Shown: positions 1 to 5,316 of the stretch, piece after piece | How the letters are laid out: each line of letters starts with the position of its first letter | How positions within the stretch are numbered: the first letter of the stretch is position 1 | Source of the DNA: Candidatus Solibacter sp. | GTDB lineage: Bacteria; Acidobacteriota; Terriglobia; Bryobacterales; Bryobacteraceae | Reading direction: 5' to 3' | DNA length: 5,316 nucleotides | Assembly: GCA_026394025.1 (NCBI GenBank) | Contig: JAPKZC010000432.1 | Span: 1 to 5,316 of the forward strand | Notes under the pieces: model-generated | Database searches by the model: none | Told to the model about the DNA's origin: nothing | What the model saw: the letters and a program-made list of their open reading frames with translations, nothing else | Program-made: the position numbers and the translations under genes

Positions 1-525
1 TCCCAGAGTGAGACCGCCGTGGTCAAGATGACGCTCGACCCGGCCAAGAAGAAGATCTACGGGCTGCAAGGCTTCGTCCGCGGGCCTTTCACCAAAATCG
101 GTAATGTGCCCGACGATTCGGTCTACGCCTGGCCGAATCTCCTGCTTGCGGAGTTGTTCGTCTTCGTCCTCACGGTCTCCCTCATCCTTCTGGTGTCGCT
201 CGCCTTCAACGCGCCGCTGGAGGAACCGGTCAACGTGATGCACCCGCCCAATCCGGCCAAAGCCCCGTGGTACTTCCTGGGGCTTCAGGAGATGGTCAGC
301 TATTCGGCCTTCTGGGGCGGCATCGGAATACCCGGACTGATGGTGGCGCTCCTGCTCATCGTCCCCTACATCGACCGCGGCACCAAGGGCGTGGGGCGAT
401 GGTTCGCCAAGGAGCGGCTCATGGCCAACACCATCTTCCTGACACTGGTGATTCTCAACGTGATCTTCATCATCATCGGCACTTTCTTCCGGGGGCCGAA
501 CTGGGCGTTCGTCTCCCCATTCTGA
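1..525 (+). CDS. Cytochrome b C-terminal domain (subunit IV/PetD-like) of a bc-type menaquinol oxidoreductase, 5' truncated
   Basis: This is the C-terminal half of the cytochrome b subunit of a quinol:cytochrome c oxidoreductase, an inner-membrane protein that helps form the quinol-oxidising (Qo) site. The reading frame is open from base 1 and ends with TGA at 523-525, giving 174 visible residues. Seen directly: an AWPN motif (bases 130-141) just before the first membrane span, a stretch reading NPAKAPWYFLGLQE whose APWY (262-273) occupies the place of the Qo-site PEWY motif, and three hydrophobic spans at roughly 142-201, 334-378 and 430-480. This three-span layout matches PetD/subunit IV. 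No heme-b histidines are expected in this half; they would lie upstream. GTG at 19 is an unlikely start because the frame stays open upstream. Whether the protein is split (b6 plus IV) or one full-length cytochrome b cannot be told from this window. The next gene begins 6 bases later and encodes a plausible partner cytochrome c. Confidence 0.9.
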   Translation, partial: SQSETAVVKMTLDPAKKKIYGLQGFVRGPFTKIGNVPDDSVYAWPNLLLAELFVFVLTVSLILLVSLAFNAPLEEPVNVMHPPNPAKAPWYFLGLQEMVSYSAFWGGIGIPGLMVALLLIVPYIDRGTKGVGRWFAKERLMANTIFLTLVILNVIFIIIGTFFRGPNWAFVSPF

Positions 526-528
526 GGA
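524..528 (+). promoter_or_regulatory. Ribosome binding site GAGGA for the heptaheme cytochrome gene
   Basis: GAGGA overlaps the stop codon of the cytochrome b gene. Two ATG codons follow, at 532 and 538. The spacing is 3 bases to the first and 9 to the second, so the second ATG (538) is the better-spaced start. Using it shortens the protein by only two residues and leaves the positively charged N-terminus and membrane anchor intact. Confidence 0.5.
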
Positions 529-531
529 CTG

Positions 532-2322
532 ATGCGTATGCGACTGGCACTGGCAATAGCAAGCTTTGTGGTACTGATCGTTCACGGCCTCGTCTTTTAC
601 GATCAGTTCTTTCACCGCTGGGAGCGGCATCAGACTGCGTACTTCGAACAGGCGCGGTCGTTATCCAGGAATGAACAGGACCGGGCGGAACTGGACGCCC
701 GCTCGCCCAGCATTCAGCAGACCATCGTCACCAGCTTCGGCGACACCCGGGTGGACCGCTGCCCCACCTGCCATATCGCGAGCGACGATCCGCGCTTCGC
801 GGGCCACGCGCAGCCGCTCAAGAGCCATCCCTACTCGGCGGCTATGGGCGACGTGCAGCGCAACGGACGATGGGAGCGCCGCCACAAATTCGCCGACTTC
901 GGCTGCACCGTCTGTCATGACGGGCAGGGCCGCGGCCTCGAAACCAAGTACAGCCACGGCGAGGATGAGTTCTGGCCCGAGCCCCTCACCGGCTACGTAA
1001 CCCAGGCCACCTGGCGCAAGGATTTCGCGCCCAAGCTCAAGGGCAAGGAGTACATGGAGGCCAGTTGCGCCCAGTGCCACACGGCGGAGAACTTCGCCGG
1101 CACGCCCAACGTCAACCGCGGACGCAAGCTTTTCTACGCCATGAATTGCTACGGCTGTCACAAGATCGATGGCATGAGCGAAGGCACGCTGGGACCCGAT
1201 CTCACCGAATCCGGCAAACATTTCAAGATCGACTATCTGTGGGAATCCATCGTCGAGCCGCGCGCCAACCTGGTATCCAGTTTCATGCCGAAGTTCAACC
1301 TGGCCGAGGCCGATGTGAAGGCTCTGGTGGTCTTCCTGAAGAGCCGGCGCGGAGTGAATTTTGCAGAGACTTCGCTAGACCGCTATAAGGCGCACATTGA
1401 AAACGTCGCCGTGGTGATTCCGCCCGGAACCGCGGGGGAAAAGGCGGGCGAGCAACTGATTACCGACCGCGCCTGCACCGCCTGCCACAAATTGGGCAAT
1501 CGCGACGGCGGCGTGGCGCCGGACCTGAGCTATGAAGGCCTGATTCGCGACGACGCCTGGCTGATGGATCACTTCAAGAACCCTCGGTCGCGCGTGCCGG
1601 ATTCCATCATGCCCACGTTCCGCTTCCCGGCGGAGGATTTCGAGCGGCTCACCGCCTACCTCAGGACGCTGAAGACGCCGCCTCCCGCCCTCTCGCCCGC
1701 CGAAACCTACAAATCCCTCTGCGAACGCTGCCACGGCGAAAAGGGCGACGGCGAAGGTAAAGTGGCCTGGTACCTCGACCCCTCGCCGCGCGACTTGACC
1801 AAAGCGGCATTCATGAACTCCAAGCCGCGCGAGCGCTTCGTCGCCGCCATTCAGGATGGCGTCGCCGGAACCTCCATGCCGTCGTGGAAGAACGCGCTCA
1901 AGCCGGAACAGGTGAACGGCCTGCTCACTTACGTGCTCACTACGTTTACCAAGGAGCCCGCCCGCGAACTCAAGCCGCGCAGTCTGCCCGATCAGAACCC
2001 CGTCGCCACCAGCGCGACTTCCATCAAGCACGGCGAGGGGATTTTCCTCGAACGCTGCGGCGGCTGTCACGGCCGCAAGGCCGACGGCAAAGGGCCCAAC
2101 TCTCTCGATATCACGCCCAAACCGCGCAACCTGCGCAATTCGGCCTTCGTGGCCAGCGTCAATGATCGCCGCCTGTTCGACTCGATCCTCTATGGCGTGC
2201 AGGGAACGGCCATGCCGAGCTGGATCGATTACGGCCTCTCCAAGAACGACGTAGGAGACATTGTGAACTTCATCCGCAGCATCAATCCAAAGAAAGGGAG
2301 CCCGCAGAATGCCGGACAATAA
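532..2322 (+). CDS. Membrane-anchored heptaheme cytochrome c, bc-complex triheme domain fused to four class-I cytochrome modules
   Basis: This 596-residue protein probably carries electrons from the bc complex to the oxidase on the periplasmic side. An N-terminal hydrophobic segment (about residues 5-23, after Met-Arg-Met-Arg, with no clear cleavage site) should act as export signal and anchor. Seven CXXCH heme motifs are present at residues 77 (CPTCH), 125 (CTVCH), 179 (CAQCH), 206 (CYGCH), 315 (CTACH), 397 (CERCH) and 509 (CGGCH). The first three lie in a region with an SHPY segment and an FGCTVCHDGQGR segment, typical of the triheme cytochrome that accompanies low-potential bc complexes. 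The last four each have a downstream candidate Met axial ligand (M252, M360, M449, M561) and look like monoheme class-I domains. Hemes 4 and 5, and hemes 6 and 7, form two pairs of related modules. The gene sits 6 bases after cytochrome b and overlaps ccoN by 14 bases. The start may be ATG 538 rather than 532. Heme attachment and topology are clear; the exact redox partners are inferred. Confidence 0.9.
   Translation: MRMRLALAIASFVVLIVHGLVFYDQFFHRWERHQTAYFEQARSLSRNEQDRAELDARSPSIQQTIVTSFGDTRVDRCPTCHIASDDPRFAGHAQPLKSHPYSAAMGDVQRNGRWERRHKFADFGCTVCHDGQGRGLETKYSHGEDEFWPEPLTGYVTQATWRKDFAPKLKGKEYMEASCAQCHTAENFAGTPNVNRGRKLFYAMNCYGCHKIDGMSEGTLGPDLTESGKHFKIDYLWESIVEPRANLVSSFMPKFNLAEADVKALVVFLKSRRGVNFAETSLDRYKAHIENVAVVIPPGTAGEKAGEQLITDRACTACHKLGNRDGGVAPDLSYEGLIRDDAWLMDHFKNPRSRVPDSIMPTFRFPAEDFERLTAYLRTLKTPPPALSPAETYKSLCERCHGEKGDGEGKVAWYLDPSPRDLTKAAFMNSKPRERFVAAIQDGVAGTSMPSWKNALKPEQVNGLLTYVLTTFTKEPARELKPRSLPDQNPVATSATSIKHGEGIFLERCGGCHGRKADGKGPNSLDITPKPRNLRNSAFVASVNDRRLFDSILYGVQGTAMPSWIDYGLSKNDVGDIVNFIRSINPKKGSPQNAGQ
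1114..1674 (+). repeat. Protein-level tandem duplication: heme 4 and heme 5 modules
   Basis: Residues about 195-270 and 305-381 of the heptaheme protein follow the same plan. Each has a short helix, then CXXCHK, then a Pro-Asp-Leu turn (GPDL in the first, APDL in the second), then a Met-Pro ligand motif (FMPKF versus IMPTF), then a C-terminal helix rich in Leu/Val ending in Lys or Arg. The similarity is at protein level only and the copies are well diverged, so this is an old duplication or two recruited domains of one family. Confidence 0.65.
1693..2280 (+). repeat. Protein-level tandem duplication: heme 6 and heme 7 modules
   Basis: Residues about 388-472 and 497-583 of the heptaheme protein align along their length. 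Shared landmarks are RCHGEKGDGEGK versus GCHGRKADGKGP, a PSPRDL versus PKPRNL segment, an AF(M/V) step 6-8 residues later, and a near-identical ligand motif GTSMPSW versus GTAMPSW. The pair is more alike than the heme 4/heme 5 pair, which suggests a more recent duplication. Confidence 0.8.
2293..2300 (+). promoter_or_regulatory. Strong ribosome binding site for ccoN
   Basis: AAAGGGAG lies inside the 3' end of the heptaheme gene, 8 bases before the ATG at 2309. It fixes the ccoN start and places it 14 bases inside the upstream gene, as expected for translational coupling. Confidence 0.65.
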
Positions 2323-3706
2323 CGCCGCCACGGCTACTGGACTTCGACCCGCCGAAGCCGGTCCCGTCGCCCATCCCGACACGACAGCGAAGTGGTTTTT
2401 GATCAGCTCCATCTGTTACTTCTTCATCGTCGGGATCATCGCCATCACTATCGCAGCCAAGTTCTGCTGGCCGGAACTGCTCGGCACCGTGCCCTACCTC
2501 TCCTATGGGCGCCTGCGCCCGCTGCATGTCAACGGGATGCTTTTTGGCTGGTTGCTGGCCGCCGATATGGGGCTGGCATACTACATCGTGCCGCGGTTGT
2601 GCGGTGTGAAATTGTGGAGCGAGAAGCTCGGCGTCGCCACCGCCGCGCTGTGGAACGTGATCATTCTGGGCGCCGTCGTCGCGCTGCTGGCCGGCCTCAA
2701 CCAGGGCCTGGAATACGCCGAATTGCCGCTGCCGCTCGATATCCTCGTGGTGGTGGCCTGGATCATGTTCGGCGTCAATATTTTCGGCACCATCATGACG
2801 CGCAAGTACACGCAGATGTACGTCTCGCTCTGGTACATCATGGGCACCATCCTTTGGACCGCTTTCGTCTACCTCACCGGTAACTTCGCCACGGAGCTGA
2901 CCAGCGGCGTCAACCAGGCCAACCTCAACTGGATGTACGTGCACAACGCCGTGGGCCTCATCTTCACCCCCATCGGCCTCGCCATCGCGTATTACTTCAT
3001 TCCGAAATCGTCGGAGACCCCGCTGTACCGCCACCGCCTCTCCATGATCGGTTTCTGGGCGCTCTCCTTCGTCTACGTCTGGACCGGCGCGCACCACATG
3101 ATCCACGGGCCCATCTCGCAGTGGCTGCAAACCATCGCCATCGCCTTCAGCCTGATGCTGCTGATTCCGGTGTGGGCCGTGGTCTATAACTTCTTCGCCA
3201 CCATGAAGGGCCAATGGCACCAGTTGCGCGACAATGTACCGCTCAAGTTCCTGATGTCCGGCGTGGTCTTCTACCTGCTCACCTGCTTCCAGGGACCGAT
3301 GCACAGCCTGCGCTCCGTCAGCGCCATCGTCTCCAAAACCGATTGGATTCCCGGCCACGCTCACATGGCCGTGCTCGGCTGCTTCTCCTTCTTCGCCATC
3401 GCCGGAATCTATTACCTTGCGCCGCGCCTGTGGCACACCAAACTCCACAGCGACGCGCTCGCCAACTGGAGTTTCTGGTTCATCATCATGGGCGGTCTGG
3501 GTTTCTTCGTGACGCTCTGGCTGGGTGGCTTCTGGCAGGGCTGGCAGTGGAACAATCCCGCGATTCCCTTCATCGATACCGTGAAAGCGCTGCAACCCAT
3601 CTGGCTGGTGCGTTTCTTCTCGGGCGTGATGATCTTCCTCGGAATCGTGATGTTCGCCTACAACATCATGGCGACAGTGGTCGGGAGGAAAGCATATGTT
3701 CAGTAA
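2309..3706 (+). CDS. ccoN: cbb3-type cytochrome c oxidase subunit I (CcoN)
   Basis: This is the catalytic subunit of a class C heme-copper oxidase, which reduces oxygen to water at a heme b3-CuB centre in the inner membrane and usually works at low oxygen. It has 465 residues, close to the usual size, with about twelve hydrophobic spans between residues 29 and 455. Expected ligands are all visible: H73 in RPLHVNG and H352 for the low-spin heme b, H350 in GHAHM for heme b3, and H212 (YVHNAVG), H262 and H263 for CuB. Y256, six residues before H262, matches the histidine-crosslinked tyrosine special to this class. Polar residues matching the K-type proton channel (Y228 or Y229, S245, N294, Y322) are also kept. 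Two differences from the well-studied enzymes stand out: G248 replaces the usual His of the LSIVHFW segment, and Q328 replaces the Glu of the FEGPM motif. The start is set by a strong ribosome site, and ccoO follows with an 11-base overlap. Confidence 0.96.
   Translation: MPDNNAATATGLRPAEAGPVAHPDTTAKWFLISSICYFFIVGIIAITIAAKFCWPELLGTVPYLSYGRLRPLHVNGMLFGWLLAADMGLAYYIVPRLCGVKLWSEKLGVATAALWNVIILGAVVALLAGLNQGLEYAELPLPLDILVVVAWIMFGVNIFGTIMTRKYTQMYVSLWYIMGTILWTAFVYLTGNFATELTSGVNQANLNWMYVHNAVGLIFTPIGLAIAYYFIPKSSETPLYRHRLSMIGFWALSFVYVWTGAHHMIHGPISQWLQTIAIAFSLMLLIPVWAVVYNFFATMKGQWHQLRDNVPLKFLMSGVVFYLLTCFQGPMHSLRSVSAIVSKTDWIPGHAHMAVLGCFSFFAIAGIYYLAPRLWHTKLHSDALANWSFWFIIMGGLGFFVTLWLGGFWQGWQWNNPAIPFIDTVKALQPIWLVRFFSGVMIFLGIVMFAYNIMATVVGRKAYVQ
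3683..3689 (+). promoter_or_regulatory. Ribosome binding site GGGAGGA for ccoO
   Basis: GGGAGGA lies within the last codons of ccoN, 6 bases before the ATG at 3696. It supports a start for ccoO that overlaps the ccoN stop codon. Confidence 0.7.
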
Positions 3707-4235
3707 GGCCGACAACAGCGCCGCGTGGGCCGTGGGCCTCGCCCTGGTCATGTTTTTCATCGGCGGACTGCTCACCACGGTGGTGCCGCCACTGGTGGAT
3801 AAGAGTTGGGGGCGCCCCGCGCCGGGCTTGAAACCCTACACCGAAATCCAGCTTAAGGGCCGCGCCATCTACGTCCGCGAAGGCTGCTGGTATTGCCACA
3901 CCCAGCAGACCCGCACGCTGGTTTCCGACACCAAGCGCTCCGGCTGGCGCGGCGTCGATTCGCCCATCTCCACGCCCGACGAATTCGTCTACGACAAACC
4001 CCACATGTTCGGTACCAAGCGCACCGGTCCGGATCTTTCACGAGTCGGCGGCAAGTACGACACCCAGTGGCACCGCACCCATTTCCGCAATCCGCGCGAC
4101 CTGGTGCCCGGCAGCGTCATGCCCCCCTTCCCATGGATCGTGAACGACCCGGTGGAGTTCTCCTCGCTGGTGGCCTACATCCAAACCCTGGGCCGCGCCA
4201 AGGACTGGCGGCCCGACAAGGACTACGAAAAATGA
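3696..4235 (+). CDS. ccoO: cbb3-type cytochrome c oxidase monoheme subunit II (CcoO)
   Basis: CcoO is the monoheme cytochrome c subunit that passes electrons into CcoN from the periplasmic side. The protein has 179 residues, a little shorter than the roughly 200 of proteobacterial versions. One N-terminal membrane span lies at about residues 10-31, followed by a periplasmic domain. The single heme motif is C64-W-Y-C67-H68 within EGCWYCHTQ, and M142 in VMPPFPW is the likely axial ligand. Other family landmarks are EFVYDKPHMFGTKRTGPDL, then RVGGKYDTQWHR and NPRDLVPGS. The gene overlaps ccoN by 11 bases and shares an ATGA with the next small gene. In the standard ccoNOQP order, CcoO receives electrons from diheme CcoP. 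No such gene follows here, so the heptaheme cytochrome upstream is the likely donor; that part is inference. Confidence 0.95.
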   Translation: MFSKADNSAAWAVGLALVMFFIGGLLTTVVPPLVDKSWGRPAPGLKPYTEIQLKGRAIYVREGCWYCHTQQTRTLVSDTKRSGWRGVDSPISTPDEFVYDKPHMFGTKRTGPDLSRVGGKYDTQWHRTHFRNPRDLVPGSVMPPFPWIVNDPVEFSSLVAYIQTLGRAKDWRPDKDYEK

Positions 4236-4417
4236 GGGACTACACCTGGCCCAGTGTCTACTTCGCCTACCTGTTCTTCGCGCTGTCCGCCGCGCTGGCG
4301 CTGTATTTCTTCGTGCGTTCCTGGAAGGACGGGTATTGGGGTGAAGATGGCGAAGATGTCAAGTTTCAGGTCGTCGCAAAAAAGGTGAATCATGGAACCG
4401 ACGAAACCCAAGATTAA
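4232..4417 (+). CDS. Small single-span membrane protein in the ccoQ position, with a CcoS-like tail
   Basis: This 61-residue protein starts at the ATG of an ATGA overlap with the ccoO stop codon. It has one hydrophobic span (about residues 7-28) followed by FVRSWKDGYWGEDGEDVKF and a charged C-terminal tail. Two readings are possible. By position it corresponds to CcoQ (FixQ), the small, often poorly conserved cbb3 subunit that stabilises the complex. By sequence pattern, a membrane span followed directly by a V-R-S step, an aromatic/acidic stretch and then a hydrophobic strand recalls CcoS, the small assembly factor with a WAVRSGQFDDL motif. The match to CcoS is loose (Lys-Asp-Gly-Tyr-Trp in place of Gly-Gln-Phe-Asp-Asp), so no gene symbol is given. 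Its last 26 bases overlap the next gene in another frame. That it is a real gene is supported by the coupling, the clear anchor and its cbb3 context. Confidence 0.75.
   Translation: MRDYTWPSVYFAYLFFALSAALALYFFVRSWKDGYWGEDGEDVKFQVVAKKVNHGTDETQD
4382..4388 (+). promoter_or_regulatory. Ribosome binding site AAGGTGA for the 98-residue gene
   Basis: AAGGTGA ends 3 bases before the ATG at 4392. Spacing is slightly tight but it supports this start, which lies 26 bases inside the preceding gene. Confidence 0.5.
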
Positions 4418-4688
4418 AGAATACGCCGATGGCTGGATCACGGAGCAGTCCGGAACCACCGTGCCTGGCTTTCTCAAGTTGGCTTACATTGTGATCGCCG
4501 GCGGCGCCCTGGGCTACTTCCTGATCTATATGAATGGCGAGGTCGGGCATGAAGGCCGCGGCCACCTGGTGCGCGCCATGAATGCGGCAACTGAAGCTTC
4601 GGCCGGCCTGATGTACGCCATCGCGGCCATGATCGTCGTCTTCGGCGTCATCGTCGTGGCCTTCTCGTTCGGCAAGTCTCACGACTAG
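4392..4688 (+). CDS. Two-span membrane protein resembling the CcoP N-terminal (FixP_N-like) region without heme domains
   Basis: The protein has 98 residues, a Lys-rich cytoplasmic-type N-terminus, and two hydrophobic spans at about residues 26-46 and 72-93. The segment from EYADGWITE through the first span (PGFLKLAYIVI, then GYFLIYMNGE) resembles the FixP_N domain of CcoP. In that family a DGI-x-E element and a proline precede an aromatic-rich span that ends in G-Y-x-x-Y. Unlike CcoP, there is no CXXCH anywhere and only about 20 residues after the first span before a second span begins. It may therefore be a membrane anchor or docking subunit that holds the place of CcoP in the oxidase while heme transfer is done by another protein. 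It could equally be an unrelated small accessory subunit; the resemblance rests on my recall of the family pattern. It overlaps the preceding gene by 26 bases and is followed by the flavoprotein gene after 7 bases. Confidence 0.7.
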   Translation: MEPTKPKIKEYADGWITEQSGTTVPGFLKLAYIVIAGGALGYFLIYMNGEVGHEGRGHLVRAMNAATEASAGLMYAIAAMIVVFGVIVVAFSFGKSHD

Positions 4689-4690
4689 GA
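4687..4690 (+). promoter_or_regulatory. Ribosome binding site AGGA for the flavoprotein gene
   Basis: AGGA begins within the TAG stop codon of the preceding gene and lies 5 bases before the ATG at 4696. It supports that start over the internal Met codons at 4747 and 4753. Confidence 0.5.
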
Positions 4691-4695
4691 CCGCC

Positions 4696-5316
4696 ATGCA
4701 GAACGGCTTCTACGAAGTCCGGGTTCCGGACGCGACCGATTACTGGATGGAGATGGTGAAGTGCCGCCACGCCTGCCCGGTGCATACCGATGCCTGCGGT
4801 TACGTCACATCCATCGCCGAGGGCCGCTACGAGGACGCCTACCGGATCGCCCGCGCGCATAACCCGTTCGCCTCCATCTGCGGGCGTGTGTGCGGCGCAC
4901 CCTGCGAGGCCGCCTGCCGGCGCGGCGACGTCGATGCGCCCGTCAGCATACGCCCGCTCAAGCGCTTTGTCACCAGCCGGTACGGCCCGGAAACCGGCGA
5001 CTATACCCTCTATCGCGAGGCCAATAACGATCAGATGCTGCCGCCCAATCGCGGCGACTACGAAAGAGTGGCCGTGGTGGGCGCGGGCGTCAGTGGCCTC
5101 ACCGTGGCGCACGACCTCGTCAAGATCGGCTACAAGGTCACCGTCTTTGAAAGCTACAGCGAGCCGGGCGGCATGCTGACCGCCGGCGTGCCGGTCTTCC
5201 GCCTGCCGCGCGAGCTGGTGCGCCACGAAATCCAAGCCATTCTTTCGCTCGGCGTGGACCTCAAGTGCAACATGCACCTGGGCCGCGATTTCACCATCGC
5301 CAGCCTGCGGCAGGAA
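4696..5316 (+). CDS. GltD-like iron-sulfur/FAD oxidoreductase, N-terminal part (3' truncated by window end)
   Basis: The frame is open from ATG 4696 to the last base, giving 207 residues with no stop, so the gene runs past the window. Residues about 20-95 form an iron-sulfur domain of the glutamate synthase small subunit/dihydropyrimidine dehydrogenase type. Cysteines are at C23, C27 (in ACPVHTD), C34, C62, C66, C70 and C74 (in ICGRVCGAPCEAAC). Residues about 124-152 are an FAD-binding Rossmann element with G129-x-G131-x-x-G134 and acidic E152, followed by PGGML (157-161) and an FRLPREL segment typical of this family. The family moves electrons between NAD(P)H, flavin and iron-sulfur centres, often in larger multidomain proteins. 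The GltD N-terminus normally has an extra C-x2-C pair before C23 that is absent here. Its place 7 bases after a cbb3 operon suggests a linked redox role, for example electron input or assembly chemistry, but the substrate is unknown. It is probably not a glutamate synthase subunit, since no gltB is adjacent in this window. Confidence 0.88.
   Translation, partial: MQNGFYEVRVPDATDYWMEMVKCRHACPVHTDACGYVTSIAEGRYEDAYRIARAHNPFASICGRVCGAPCEAACRRGDVDAPVSIRPLKRFVTSRYGPETGDYTLYREANNDQMLPPNRGDYERVAVVGAGVSGLTVAHDLVKIGYKVTVFESYSEPGGMLTAGVPVFRLPRELVRHEIQAILSLGVDLKCNMHLGRDFTIASLRQE

Noticed and set aside
661..1221. A 186-residue open frame on the minus strand opposite the triheme region
   Set aside because: Composition is that of a reverse-frame shadow, and the plus-strand frame carries conserved CXXCH motifs.
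1375..2412. A 345-residue open frame on the minus strand opposite the heptaheme gene
   Set aside because: It is antisense to four clear heme domains, spans a gene junction, and shows only Ala/Gly/Arg/Val-rich sequence with no family features.
2309..3706. Nitric oxide reductase NorB as an alternative for the catalytic subunit
   Set aside because: The tyrosine six residues before the CuB His pair (Y256), the polar channel residues and the adjacent ccoO all fit a cbb3 oxidase; NorB lacks the crosslink tyrosine.
2282..3778. A 498-residue open frame on the minus strand across ccoN
   Set aside because: It lies opposite a certain ccoN with full ligand set. Its translation is rich in His, Asp, Glu and Gly with low complexity and no recognisable domain, the usual mirror of GC-rich membrane-protein codons.
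3214..3831. A 205-residue plus-strand frame bridging ccoN and ccoO
   Set aside because: It is Arg/Leu/Pro-rich and out of frame with two certain genes that cover it fully.
3893..4231. The upstream part of the frame that contains the 61-residue gene
   Set aside because: The frame is open through ccoO, but the sequence before ATG 4232 is Arg/His/Pro-rich shadow of ccoO. The membrane protein begins at the ATGA overlap.
4689..4695. A terminator or promoter between the oxidase genes and the flavoprotein gene
   Set aside because: The gap is only 7 bases, with no hairpin plus T-run and no room for promoter elements outside coding sequence.

Overview
The window is a stretch of one tightly packed, entirely plus-strand respiratory operon from a GC-rich bacterium. 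Six genes are visible, two of them cut by the window edges. In order they are: the C-terminal part of a cytochrome b (bc-type quinol oxidoreductase), a membrane-anchored seven-heme cytochrome c, CcoN and CcoO of a cbb3-type (class C) heme-copper oxidase, two small membrane proteins, and the N-terminal third or so of a GltD-like iron-sulfur/FAD oxidoreductase. The longest gap between genes is 7 bases and four of the five junctions are overlaps or near-abutments, so no stretch over 300 bases is free of coding sequence. No promoter, terminator, RNA gene, mobile element or CRISPR is supported.

The gene mix points to an aerobic or microaerobic bacterium that probably uses menaquinone. The cytochrome b has an APWY version of the PEWY motif, which is characteristic of low-potential bc complexes. 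The heptaheme protein begins with the three-heme domain that accompanies such bc complexes in deep-branching Gram-negative phyla. The overall style (base composition, bc genes next to ccoNO, the FixP_N-like small protein and the CPVHTD-type flavoprotein) resembles Acidobacteriota as I remember them; this is an inference from memory, not a database result.

Region by region: 1-525 is the quinone-site half of cytochrome b; 532-2322 is the heptaheme cytochrome c, built as a 3+2+2 heme protein; 2309-3706 is ccoN with all heme and CuB ligands present; 3696-4235 is monoheme ccoO; 4232-4417 is a 61-residue single-span protein in the ccoQ position with a CcoS-like tail; 4392-4688 is a 98-residue two-span protein resembling the membrane part of CcoP but without any heme motif; 4696 to the end is the start of the flavoprotein.

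The layout suggests one electron path: menaquinol to cytochrome b (with a Rieske protein probably encoded upstream), then to the heptaheme cytochrome, then to CcoO, then to CcoN and oxygen. No diheme CcoP is encoded in the window. The four class-I cytochrome modules at the end of the heptaheme protein are the obvious candidates to fill that role, so a dedicated bc-cbb3 supercomplex is the main hypothesis.
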